A DNA stretch of 64,000 nt from Ilyonectria destructans. Lineage: Eukaryota; Ascomycota; Sordariomycetes; Hypocreales; Nectriaceae. Shown here piece after piece: positions 46,469-55,905 of the stretch (position 1 is its first letter; each line of letters begins with the position of its first letter). The notes under the pieces were generated by a model. That model did not search any database. It saw only the letters and a list, made by a program, of their open reading frames with translations, and was not told where the DNA came from. The position numbers were made by a program, and so were the translations under genes. Where the stretch lies: assembly GCA_020740775.1 (NCBI GenBank), contig JAHEWK010000010.1:2232001-2296000 (forward strand), written 5' to 3'.

Positions 46469-47158
46469 TCAATTCCTCACAACTACTGCCTCTTTAATAA
46501 AGAGTCCATTGACGGCAACCTTGACGAGGAATTTCGCCACAGTAGTAACAGTCACACTGTCGGATACACCCATTCCATCGCCCGAACTGCCCAGCGTCTC
46601 CACGTCTGTCTTTGTGTCGTTCGGCTTCCTCGGATCGTCGAATTCCAGCCTCACAGCCCTCACAAGAGTCCAATCCATCTTGGTCTGCCGAATTTCCTCA
46701 TCTACGAGGCTGTGATCCTCGAGCGCGTATTTGATGTTGGTCCACCCCATGAATGCCTTGCTCAACAAAGGCAGTTTAGCCCAAGAATCCCCGACTCCTG
46801 CTGTCGACATGACTACAACGCGATAAATGCCGGCCTGCTCTAGAACTTGGCAAATGTTGGCGCACGAGTCGGCTAGGAAGCGAGGAGGAGAGAGCTGAGC
46901 TGCGAAAGGGCTGTCGGACTTGCGGACCGTGTTCAATGTGATGATGGCTGCGGAAGGTGACAGACCGGGCGCCACGGAGAGAGCGCCGTGGATGTCCTCT
47001 TGCGATAGTGGCGAACCAGTGACGACGGTGAGGCCAGGACGAGGGGCGAGGCTACCAGAAGTACGGACGAGTGCTATGGCTGTATGACCTTGAGAGAGTA
47101 ATTCAGATACCACGTGCTTGCCGGTCCGTCCAGTGGCGCCGAGTAGGAGGAAATGCAT
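46469..47158 (-). CDS. NmrA-like NAD(P)-binding protein
   Basis: 229 residues, single exon. The N-terminal MHFLLLGATGRTGKHVVSEL is the NAD(P)-binding motif of the NmrA/atypical SDR group. RVVVMSTAGVGDSW and MDWTLVRAVRL match the middle and C-terminal strands of the same family. These proteins are oxidoreductases or redox-sensing regulators; which applies cannot be told. It lies on the same strand as, and just downstream of, a Zn2Cys6 factor. Confidence 0.85.
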   Translation of the reverse strand: MHFLLLGATGRTGKHVVSELLSQGHTAIALVRTSGSLAPRPGLTVVTGSPLSQEDIHGALSVAPGLSPSAAIITLNTVRKSDSPFAAQLSPPRFLADSCANICQVLEQAGIYRVVVMSTAGVGDSWAKLPLLSKAFMGWTNIKYALEDHSLVDEEIRQTKMDWTLVRAVRLEFDDPRKPNDTKTDVETLGSSGDGMGVSDSVTVTTVAKFLVKVAVNGLFIKEAVVVRN

Positions 47159-47650
47159 GGCTTTCGACGATGAGAGAGGTGCCGTTGAGTACTCGTCTAC
47201 TTGAGCTTATGGAGAGATGCAGAAGCTTCGTTACGAAATGGTGATGGGTTGTGGGTTTATATATGAAGTTGACCACTGTGGTCGGTGAGGGGGGCGGGTT
47301 CAGAGACAGAGACAGAGCCAGCCGCTGATTGGCTCGTTCGGTCCGTATACTACAAGTGGAAGCGGCATGTAATCTTATGCACGGAAGCCAACCGACACGT
47401 CATTCTTCTGTTTCTACCTTACAGTGCACTAGGCCGCGTTTAATAGTGCCGCCGGCTTCTCCGGCTCGATGTCAGGGGTTGGTTAGATCGTGAGCAAAGT
47501 GAGAAGGTGTGTGGTTCGTGTAAGCCGTGTATTCGCAGCCAGTACGCAAACAAAGATAATGCTAACATCGCCTCCCGTTTCATCCTCCCTTTCCCCAATC
47601 CCTCCCATTTAGATTCCCTTCGACTAACACCCTCATAAGCAGCGATTGGG
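47159..47650. other. Intergenic, no gene seen
   Basis: Promoter region of the NmrA-like gene and 3' end of the Zn2Cys6 gene. No other feature was seen. Confidence 0.5.
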
Positions 47651-49040
47651 CTACTCGTGCGGGCATTCCTGGGTTGCTGCTCCGGCCGTTATTTCCTGAC
47701 TATAAGCCCTGACTCTTTCACCCACATTGTTGGCTACGCCCTGCAACAGTTCGTTTTCGGTCTGCAGCTTGGCATTCAGGTCTGGCGGGGAGTCTAGTGC
47801 CCCCAAGAGAATGATCTTCAGTATTAGATGGAAGAACCGCATGAAAGACACTGAAAGAGGCTCAGGACTCGGGGGTCTGATCTCCGTCTGAACGAGTTCA
47901 AGGTCACTGAGCCACGATTCCAAGGAGTCCAGCAGAGCTGCTTTCTCGGATAGTAGTCGAAGAGCGTTTCCTACCGATTCGACTTGCGACACCTTGGCGA
48001 GGAATTCAAGCGTCGATTCAGCGATCCTTACAAGCTCTGTCCTCATGTTGGGCGCAATGGTGCGAAGATCGCGAGGTTCGACAGGTTGTTGATCCGGCGA
48101 AATCACACATGCAGACAACGTCGTCCCGCTTACATTGGCTGTTGCTGAGGGTTCCGTGAACTTGCATGGTGCGGCAAACAGCTTGATGATGAAGACATCC
48201 AGGAAGTCCAGTTGGCCATGGCGTGCGGGCATCAATTTATGAACCGCAACAAAATATGGCCTTGCCCGGTACTCGTGCGTGATGCTGAGTCCTCGAATGA
48301 TATGCAAGGCCATTGCAGCGAAATTACCGCGCACTTGCTCAATACTGATCAAAACCTGACAGCAAAGCAATGCCGACTTCAACCCGCCAGAGCTCGGAGA
48401 CGACAGCTTGGACGCAAGACCCCTCAAAGCCATACTATATTGCTCGAGGCCATAATTGTAGTTCGGGGTCTGCTGCGCGACAGACACTGGAACGTCTCCG
48501 GACGTCTCGAGATCTTGCCGAAGAGCTTTGAGAGACAAGACTGCGTGTCGTATAGGCGGATCAGTCAAGCTGGCTTGCAGAACTTGCCTGGCTTCGTCGT
48601 CACAGCCCAGCTTCACGTCGAACATGGTTTTGGTTGAGAAGTAACGATTGAGAAGGTCGATGTCCTGAGGGGCGATCTCAGTTGAGGTGGGCCGGATGGG
48701 TTGTAAACCAGCGTCAGCGTTTGACTTAATGCCACCAGCATGAGCATTGTTAACGGGTTGGCTGGTGAAAAATCTAAAGGGAGACTCGTAGTCGCAAGTA
48801 CGACCGGTGTTGACACATTTCTGGCAAAACGGCTTGTTCTCGTCGCATCTGACCTTTCTGATTCTATTGCTGATTGAGTACGATGACTGCAGAGATGACC
48901 TCCCGTCTGGATTCACCGTCTTGGGGTGCAGAACGGCGATGGGAATCGTGCGCTATAACTGACCTGCAGGTTGCACAACCAGTTTTCACTTTGGTTCTGC
49001 CTTGGACGTTCCGCTTGCGGGCGACAAGGCTTGTGGCCAT
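47651..49040 (-). CDS. Zn2Cys6 transcription factor
   Basis: Two exons, 48964-49040 and 47651-48863, about 429 residues. The 100-nt intron splits an Arg codon inside the zinc cluster: TGCATC in exon 1 joins RIRKVRCDENKPFCQKC and VNTGRTC in exon 2, giving the full CX2CX6CX6CX2CX6C pattern. The rest resembles the fungal-specific factors with a C-terminal middle-homology region (DIDLLNRYFSTKTMF, HAVLSLKALRQDLE, SALLCCQVLISIEQVRGN). It should bind DNA at CGG-type half sites in the nucleus. ATG 49040 has a GCCATGG context. It is divergent from the GST gene across 480 bases and next to the NmrA-like gene, a plausible local regulon by position only. Confidence 0.88.
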
Positions 49041-49522
49041 GGTTGGGCGGGAGGTGGGACACTTTGGAGGGACCCCACGGCCGAGAGGAAGAACCGTAGC
49101 AAGCAAGAAATCCGAGCCGACGAATCAAATGATGCAGTTTGACTCATCACCGGGATCATGAGGAAGGCGAGTCGGAGTCGGAGTCGCTTCGTGTCACAGC
49201 GTGTTGTTGAGGAGACAAGAGGAGAGCCGATGTGTGCTAAGTTAGCTGCTAATAAGTAACCCACAGTTTGTCTCAGGCCTCAGCCAGCGTCAGCACTAGC
49301 TCGATTGGGTAGCAAAAGCGAACCCACCAATTATACGTGCGGAAGCGTACCCCATACGTGCTGTTGGCAGGGTTCATCCTTGCATCAGCATTCAGAGCCC
49401 CATTGCCTCCTTCAGCTTATATACTGGCCTCTTCACTCTCGAAATGGGTACTTGTACTTTACTTCATGTCGAGATTCATAAACAGCCCTGGATTCGTGTC
49501 GAAACTACTGCACAGCTCCAAA
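49041..49522. promoter_or_regulatory. Divergent promoter region, Zn2Cys6 and GST genes
   Basis: 482 bases between start codons on opposite strands. No gene is supported inside; open frames here are antisense shadows or upstream extensions. Confidence 0.45.
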
Positions 49523-50293
49523 ATGCCGGCTTTTACTCTGTATGGCGCTCGCGGGTCGACCAACACTGACCGTGTCCGCCTGACTCTCGCCGAAGGTGGC
49601 TTTACGGATTACGAACTTGTTATTCTCAACCTTCAAAAAGGGGAGCAAAAGGTGAATGACCCTTTTCTATTTTCTCTTTTCTCTTAGAAACCGACGCAGC
49701 TTCTCTTCTCATTCATCAAATATTTGTTCCCCTGCTAACGCCGTTGCACCTAGTCCAAAGAACACATGAACCGTCATCCGTGGGGTAAAATACCCGTCAT
49801 CACTTTCCCCGACGGCTTCACTCTCTACGAGAGTCGCGCAATCTGCAAATACCTCGCGAGGAAGTACTCATTCCCACTTCTCCCCCCCGACTCCAACGTC
49901 GAGGCTACGGCGCAGTTTGATCAGGCGCAGTCGGAAGAAATGCTCTATTTCGCAGAGCCTGCAGGTCGAATCGCGTTCGAGAAATTTGCCAAGAAATTCA
50001 TGGGGCTGCCTCCCAACGAGGCCGTTGTCTCAGATGCACTGCGGTCAGTCGAGGCGTTTTTCGACGTCGCAGAACGTCTCTTACAACACAAACATTACAT
50101 GGCTGGAAATGACTTCACGCTCGCGGATATCTACTACATTCCGCTGATCCAAAGACTTTTCGCATGCGGGTACGGAGATATCGTCGTCAGTCGCAAAGCT
50201 GTGAGTGCTTGGTGGGATCGCGTCATGAATCGGCCAGCGATACAGAAAATGCTGGCCGCGGACAAGGAGGCTGCAGCTGCTGCTGGGAGATAG
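49523..50293 (+). CDS. Glutathione S-transferase
   Basis: Two exons, 49523-49651 and 49754-50293, about 222 residues. The N-terminal thioredoxin-like domain has FTLYGARGSTNTDRVRL, HPWGKIPVITFPDGFTLYES (the cis-Pro and glutathione gamma-glutamyl site) and RAICKYLARKY. The C-terminal helical domain has YMAGNDFTLADIYYIPL, with the conserved Asp of the N-capping box. The type resembles fungal phi/theta-like GSTs. It conjugates glutathione to electrophiles in the cytosol. The 102-nt intron (GTGAAT to CCTAG) restores EQK to SKEHMNRH. ATG 49523 starts the thioredoxin fold; the frame is open further upstream without family similarity. Confidence 0.92.
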
Positions 50294-50526
50294 AAGAAAA
50301 ACCAGTGGAATAATTATTCCGTGTAAATTGGACCCCGCGCGCCAATTTTGCGCCAAAAATAGATGATCCGCTCCAATGTGTATAGTACGTTCTACTTCGC
50401 GTTCGCCAGCGCTTTCTACCTTGCGACAGGGACGTACTTTAAGAGAGCCCAAGTTGAATCTATGATAAAATGCCAGTTTTACCTTTTATGGGGGCTCTAA
50501 ATTACTCTATATTTCGACATGGTTCG

Positions 50527-50937
50527 TTAATCAATGATGTCATTATGCGAGTCTGTGTGCCAGAGCACGCATCCTTCAGTATTATGGTCGCAGTTCGGAT
50601 TGTCTTCGAGATCGGCGTACTCAATACAGGTCGTACGAGGCGCACAACTGGAGCTTTGACATGTCAATGCCTGTAGATGAATGAGAGGGAGAACTTACAC
50701 GGAGCAGCACCCAACAAACCCATCGTCTTCCCTATAGCAGGTTCCTCGATCACAAATAAAGCCTCCTCGACAATCGACGACCCGCCTCACAAGCTGATTT
50801 GCAAATCGATCCCGAAAGCTCGTGATGGTCGTTGGGCGCTTGGCCATTGCCAGTGACGCCAGATAAAGAGCGGCTAATGAAACGAGTGGGTGGGCTGAGG
50901 AAGGTCGGGAATCTGGCCGGTTGGGGGCCACAGCCAT
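50527..50937 (-). CDS. Small cysteine-rich protein, probably secreted
   Basis: Two exons, 50699-50937 and 50527-50653, about 121 residues. A hydrophobic stretch (VSLAALYLASLAMA) near residues 20-32 may be a signal peptide with an unusually long leading part. The mature part carries ten Cys, in the order CRGGFICDRGTC, GCCS, SSCAPRTTC, then NPNCDHNTEGC. I recall similar Cys patterns in small fungal surface or effector-like proteins. The intron is inferred: the GTAAGT donor at 50698 with an acceptor at 50654 gives a 45-nt intron; an alternative acceptor gives only about 30 nt and is less likely. It is divergent from the TPR-CHAT gene across 468 bases. Confidence 0.55.
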
Positions 50938-51405
50938 TCATAGGGACTGGACAGGCGCCAGGATGAGGACATGTATGACTGCATATAACAAGGCAACATG
51001 GACGCAGGATTCTGTGGCTTTCTAAAAAAACACTTCCATTAGCCAGTCTCGTGCATGTCTGAGACCGATATCTCCCATACGCTTGAAAATAGCCCAATTC
51101 CACCCTCTCCCAACGCCCCATCTAAGCGCCACGGGCCTTGGTGGTATCACGACAGGTCACAGTAGGGTGAATGAAATGGAAAATGGTTGGAGCCGTCACT
51201 GAGAGCTCTAGACGTGATTGGCACACGCTGGGGTTGCAGCATTGTTGATTCAGCTGGCCCCCAACTCTTCCTTCGCTGACGCGGCCCACCAACGCGAGGC
51301 TCGCAAAGCGTGCGTTGCGTTGCAGGCTCGCCTCGCTTTCATAAAACCTCATTCAATTCGTTCAATTTATCTGAAGCAAGGTTTATTAGTCCATCTTCGC
51401 ACGGC
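50938..51405. promoter_or_regulatory. Divergent promoter region, Cys-rich and TPR-CHAT genes
   Basis: 468 bases between the two proposed start codons. The shared region could co-regulate the pair. No internal gene is seen; longer frames here are shadows. Confidence 0.4.
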
Positions 51406-54400
51406 ATGTTCAGCAAGATGCCAGCCCTCAACGAGCCTATTCGCCTCGCCAGAAAGGCCTTGCAAGCCAAAACCTCGGACCGCGCATCGCTGCTTGTGAA
51501 TCTTGGGGATCTGTTAGCTGAACGCTACTCTTCGTCATGGGATGCACCAGACTTGGAGGAGGCCATTCAACTCATGTCAGAGGCGATCGGAATGACGGCA
51601 GACAATCATTGTGACAAAGCAGAGTGGCTGGCTAGCCTAGCAGATCTATATGCCTCACAACGCCGACTATCAGGAGAAATCTCGGATGTTGAGATGATGA
51701 TTCAACTGAGCAGACAGGCTATCAGCCTTACGCCGGAATCTCATCCGTTCTGGTCAAGATATGCGAGCTTTCTTGGTTATGCCTTGGGCTTGATGTACCA
51801 GCACCGGGGGAATGTCGACGATCTTGAAGCAGCCATAGAAACAACAACGCGAGTACTCTATGTGGCTCCACGCGATGACCTTCAAAGACTGGACAGCCTG
51901 AGACACCTTTCTGATCACCTAGCAGATCGATTTTCCATCACCCGAGAGATTGAGGATTTGGAAAGGGCTGTAGAACTTGCCAAGGAGTCTGTCGAGATGT
52001 CGCCAGACCATCATCTAGCTGCTTGTCTAGATTCCTACGCTATGCGGCTTGTTGAGCGATACCAATGGATAGAGAGGCCCGAGGACCTTGACGAAGCTAT
52101 TCAGGCAGCTAGACAAGCAGCAGATATAGCCCGCAATGACACTCTAGATCGATTTTCCATTCTTGCCAACCTCGGCGTCTTACTTTACGAGCTCTACACA
52201 AGCACAGAGGACCTGGCTACTCTCGAGGAGGCCACTCAAATCTCAAGAAAATTGCTTCAAGAGATGCCGAACAGCAACCCTTTGCAAGCGACCGTTTTAG
52301 AGAACTTAGGGACTCAACTTGCTGATAGATACTCGAGAAGTGGTGTCATGGCAGATTTGGAAGAAGCGATTCATGCTGGCAGGCAATCCGTTGAGTATTA
52401 TTCCAAATATGACTCTCGCCGACCAGGAGCCTTAGATACTCTCGGGGTTCACCTCAGTCTAAGGTACACCCGGACTGGAGTAACGAGCGATCTCGAGGAA
52501 GCTATCAAGCTTGCAAAAGAATGTTCGAGCATGACTGAGGACGAAGCCGAGCAAGCTAGGGCATTAAGCAACCTTGCGACATATCTTGGCGAACGATTCG
52601 AGCGAACGGGGAATATCTCAGATATCAAAGACGCAACCAGGACTGCAAGAGAAGCAGTGGCTAAAACGCCGAACGACGATCCCCGTGTTAGAACTCATCA
52701 AAACACTCTCTCCGCTCAGCTGGGTAAGCTATATGCTCGGATGGGGTCAATAAAACACATTGAGGAAGCCATTCGTATCGCAAAACAAGTCATCGCTGAT
52801 GCACCGGATAACGACCCTGATTTACCAACATACCACGATAATCTTGCCTCTCAGCTCAGCGAATTATTCTTTAGGACTGGCGGCTTGAAAATACTTGACG
52901 AGTCCATTGTAAGCTCAAGAAAAGCCGTGGACGAAAGATTCCAGCATCAGCCAGACTTCGCAGAGTGGTGGGGTGGCCTCTCGTTTCGACTGGGTATCCG
53001 GTACTCGGAGACTGGTTCAGAGACCGACATTGACGAAGCAATTTGGATTGCGAGACAATGTATCGAACGCATACCGACCGACCATCCAGGGAGACCAGAG
53101 CATCTCATTACCCTGTCAGCCGTACTGAAGCATCAGTATGACGGGACGGGGTCAGTATCAGCCCTCGAGGAGGCCATCAAAGCAGCAGCATCAGCCGTGG
53201 ATATAACTCTAAACGACCACCCGACGCTCCCAAGATTTTTGAATAGTCTTGCTGTGCTCCATCGCGCACGATTTCTTGGAGTCGGAGATATCGCGAATCT
53301 CGAACATGCTGTTCGAGCCGCCGAACGGGCCGTTGAGATGACACCGGCGGATCATGCGGACCTTGGAACTCGAATCTCGAACCTGGGGAACATCCTAAGT
53401 GATAGATACTTGGTCACAGGAGAAATTTCTGACTTGGAGAGGTCCATTCAGTTGCTGAGAGATGATCTAGCGGCAACGCCGGCTGATCACCGAGAGTATG
53501 CAAAGTCCTTGAACAATCTTGGATCCGCGCTCGGCGAACGCTTTTTAAGAACAGGAGCAATGGCAGACCTCACGGAAGCCATTCAACTGTCTCAGAGAGC
53601 TGTTGATGGATCTAAAAATAACAAAGCCCATCACGCCACCTACTTGAGTCTCCTGGGAGTTCGACTCGGGGACTTGCACGCTCGAAATGGTTCTGTGACC
53701 GATCTCAAGAATTCCATTCGAGCCTGTAAAAAGGCGGTAGATCTTACCCCCAAGGATAATCCGCGTCATGGAGAGCGGTTACATGCCTTGGCAATCCAAC
53801 TTGGCAATGGGCATTCCACTACCGGATCCATCACTCATCTGAGAGAGTCTATACAAGTTGCACGCAACGCCGTCGATGTGACCCAGGAAAGCCACCCAGA
53901 CCGCGCGCTATTTTTAAATACATTGGGGGTTCAACTCAATGACTTATACTTGATCACGAAAACCGCATCAGACCTCCAAGATACCATCTCCGCCGCGGAG
54001 ATGGCAGTGGAAACGTGTCCCAAAGACCACCCCAACAGAGCGATATTCATGAACAACCTTGGAAGCCGACTCCATGACAGATTCTTGATGAGCCAGTCAA
54101 CTTCAGATTTCAACATGGTAATCTTTTACCACAAATCGGCTCTGAATCAACTCAGCGCGCGCCAACTCACCAGAATAGAGGCCGCAACTGCCATCATCCA
54201 GATTTGTTCCGACAACTCTCAGTGGGAGGAAGCCTTCCAAGCGGCACAAATAGCCATCGGCCTCGTTTCCAAAATCTCGCCTCGCTCTTTCAAGAACTCT
54301 GATAAACAACACGCCTTGTCTCAAGTTGTCGGCCTAGCGTCGGGGGCGGCAGCAGTGGCCCTGCAAGCCGAGAAAGGCCCCTTGGTTGCGCTTAGTTTCC

Positions 54401-55905
54401 TTGAACAAGGCCGCGGTATTCTTGCCGCATCGCTCGAGGAGATGCGGGCCGATATCCAAGATTTGCGCACCGAACATCCTGAACTGACGGAGCAGTTCCT
54501 CAGTCTTCGAGCGGAACTGCAAGCGCCTCAGTCTCGGACAACGCTTGGGTCACAGCAGAACGAGAAGCTCTCCGAAAGCAATCGGTCGGAAAGGCTGCAC
54601 GAAGCTGATGCGGAGCTGGATGATGTGATCAACAAGATTCGCAAGCAACCCGGATTCGAGAATTTCCTAACCTCTCCTGATGAAGCGTCACTCTACGAGG
54701 CAGCAAAGTCCGGTCCAATAGTGGTCATAAACACAACCAGCTACCGCTGTGATGCGATTTTGATTACCAAGGACAAAGTCGCAGTCGTACATCTGACCCA
54801 GCTTAGTCTCGAGGAACTGGAAGAAAAAGCTCGAATGAATGACCATGGCAGCTTGGAGACTCTCGAGTGGCTCTGGGATGTCATCACATGCCCCATTTTA
54901 GATGCGTTGGGCATCACGGAGCCTCCAACTTCCAACACTTGGCCGCATATTTGGTGGATTCCCACTGGAATCTTGAGCAGCTTTCCTCTCCATGCATCTG
55001 GCTACCATGAAACGGCCCACGGCCACAGTGTCCTCGATAGAGCGATGTCGTCCTACAGCTCCTCTGTGAAAGCCATTATACAGGGTCGTCAACGTCGGGC
55101 CAAATCACCGGCTGGAGCAAGTGCGCTCCTCGTTGCCATGCAGCAAACAGCAAGACATAAGCAGTTACCTTTTGCTGCCAAGGAGGTAGAAACACTGAAA
55201 GAGCTGTGCAAAGGGGCCAAGGTCGACGCCGTCACACCGGCAGCGCAAAAAGACCAGGTCATGTCGCATCTCCCCACCTGCTCTATCTTTCACTTTGCAG
55301 GCCATGGCAGCACGAATTCCATAGATCCTTCGCAGAGTTCTCTCCTACTGCAAGACTGGGAGACGGACCAACTAACGGTGGCGACTCTCCTGGAACTTAA
55401 CATTCGCGAACGCCATCCGTTTTTAGCGTATCTCTCAGCTTGCGGGACAGGCGAAATTAAAGACGACCGGTTTGTTGATGAAAGCATCCACCTGGCTAGT
55501 GCCTTTCAATTGGCAGGGTTTCGGCACGTCATTGGCACACTTTGGGAGGTAGCTGACGAAATATGCGTCGATATGTCTAGAATCACGTATGAAGAAATCC
55601 TGAGAAGCGGAATGTCGGACGAGTCGGTATGCCTCGGGTTGCATCTCGCTTCCAGAGAGCTTCGGCATCGTTGGTTGAGCCAGCCTGCATCGATAAGGGG
55701 CACCCGGTTATCCAGGAGGGATGCCCATCACAGGCGTTTACGCTCTTGGACAAGGGTCAAAGAAAAGTTGAGGAGTACGAGAGGGAAGAGGTCGATAGGG
55801 AAGAGGTCGAGAGGCAAGAGGTCAAGGGACGTGATTCTTTTGGATTCGCACAGATCTGGCTTATTTTCGCCACGTTGGGTTCCGTATGTTCATTTTGGGG
55901 TGTAA
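51406..55905 (+). CDS. TPR-repeat protein with C-terminal CHAT protease
   Basis: One intronless frame of 1,499 residues from the ATG at 51406 (the frame is open 32 codons upstream; a second ATG lies at 51418). Residues from about 10 to 920 hold about 20 TPR-like repeats, each 55-57 residues with a core like DLEEAIxxxRxAVxxTPxDHP followed by LxNLGxxLxxRY. A helical linker follows, then a CHAT caspase-like domain: HIWWIPTGILSSFPLHASG, the catalytic His in FHFAGHGST (His 1300) and Cys in YLSACGTGE (Cys 1346), then HLASAFQLAGFRHVIGTLW. The C-terminus has a basic repeat and the conserved end RWVPYVHFGV. CHAT proteases act in regulated proteolysis, including cell-death systems, and TPR repeats probably sense or bind partners. 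Confidence 0.92.
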   Translation: MFSKMPALNEPIRLARKALQAKTSDRASLLVNLGDLLAERYSSSWDAPDLEEAIQLMSEAIGMTADNHCDKAEWLASLADLYASQRRLSGEISDVEMMIQLSRQAISLTPESHPFWSRYASFLGYALGLMYQHRGNVDDLEAAIETTTRVLYVAPRDDLQRLDSLRHLSDHLADRFSITREIEDLERAVELAKESVEMSPDHHLAACLDSYAMRLVERYQWIERPEDLDEAIQAARQAADIARNDTLDRFSILANLGVLLYELYTSTEDLATLEEATQISRKLLQEMPNSNPLQATVLENLGTQLADRYSRSGVMADLEEAIHAGRQSVEYYSKYDSRRPGALDTLGVHLSLRYTRTGVTSDLEEAIKLAKECSSMTEDEAEQARALSNLATYLGERFERTGNISDIKDATRTAREAVAKTPNDDPRVRTHQNTLSAQLGKLYARMGSIKHIEEAIRIAKQVIADAPDNDPDLPTYHDNLASQLSELFFRTGGLKILDESIVSSRKAVDERFQHQPDFAEWWGGLSFRLGIRYSETGSETDIDEAIWIARQCIERIPTDHPGRPEHLITLSAVLKHQYDGTGSVSALEEAIKAAASAVDITLNDHPTLPRFLNSLAVLHRARFLGVGDIANLEHAVRAAERAVEMTPADHADLGTRISNLGNILSDRYLVTGEISDLERSIQLLRDDLAATPADHREYAKSLNNLGSALGERFLRTGAMADLTEAIQLSQRAVDGSKNNKAHHATYLSLLGVRLGDLHARNGSVTDLKNSIRACKKAVDLTPKDNPRHGERLHALAIQLGNGHSTTGSITHLRESIQVARNAVDVTQESHPDRALFLNTLGVQLNDLYLITKTASDLQDTISAAEMAVETCPKDHPNRAIFMNNLGSRLHDRFLMSQSTSDFNMVIFYHKSALNQLSARQLTRIEAATAIIQICSDNSQWEEAFQAAQIAIGLVSKISPRSFKNSDKQHALSQVVGLASGAAAVALQAEKGPLVALSFLEQGRGILAASLEEMRADIQDLRTEHPELTEQFLSLRAELQAPQSRTTLGSQQNEKLSESNRSERLHEADAELDDVINKIRKQPGFENFLTSPDEASLYEAAKSGPIVVINTTSYRCDAILITKDKVAVVHLTQLSLEELEEKARMNDHGSLETLEWLWDVITCPILDALGITEPPTSNTWPHIWWIPTGILSSFPLHASGYHETAHGHSVLDRAMSSYSSSVKAIIQGRQRRAKSPAGASALLVAMQQTARHKQLPFAAKEVETLKELCKGAKVDAVTPAAQKDQVMSHLPTCSIFHFAGHGSTNSIDPSQSSLLLQDWETDQLTVATLLELNIRERHPFLAYLSACGTGEIKDDRFVDESIHLASAFQLAGFRHVIGTLWEVADEICVDMSRITYEEILRSGMSDESVCLGLHLASRELRHRWLSQPASIRGTRLSRRDAHHRRLRSWTRVKEKLRSTRGKRSIGKRSRGKRSRDVILLDSHRSGLFSPRWVPYVHFGV
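55782..55826 (+). repeat. Three 15-bp coding repeats in the CHAT gene
   Basis: Three tandem copies of AGGGAAGAGGTCGAN (third copy AGGCAAGAGGTCAAG) encode repeated RGKRS-like pentapeptides, IGKRS in the middle. They form a strongly basic segment between the CHAT domain and the conserved C-terminus. Copy number may vary between strains. Confidence 0.85.

Noticed and set aside
11471..49040. Secondary-metabolite cluster built on the LaeA-like gene, epoxide hydrolase, SDRs and transcription factors
   Set aside because: No polyketide, peptide or terpene synthase and no P450 is present, and the candidates are spread among unrelated genes.
50750..51121. 123-codon minus-strand frame overlapping the cysteine-rich gene
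   Set aside because: It overlaps the start of the Cys-rich frame in another phase and shows no conserved pattern; its Cys residues come from the overlap.
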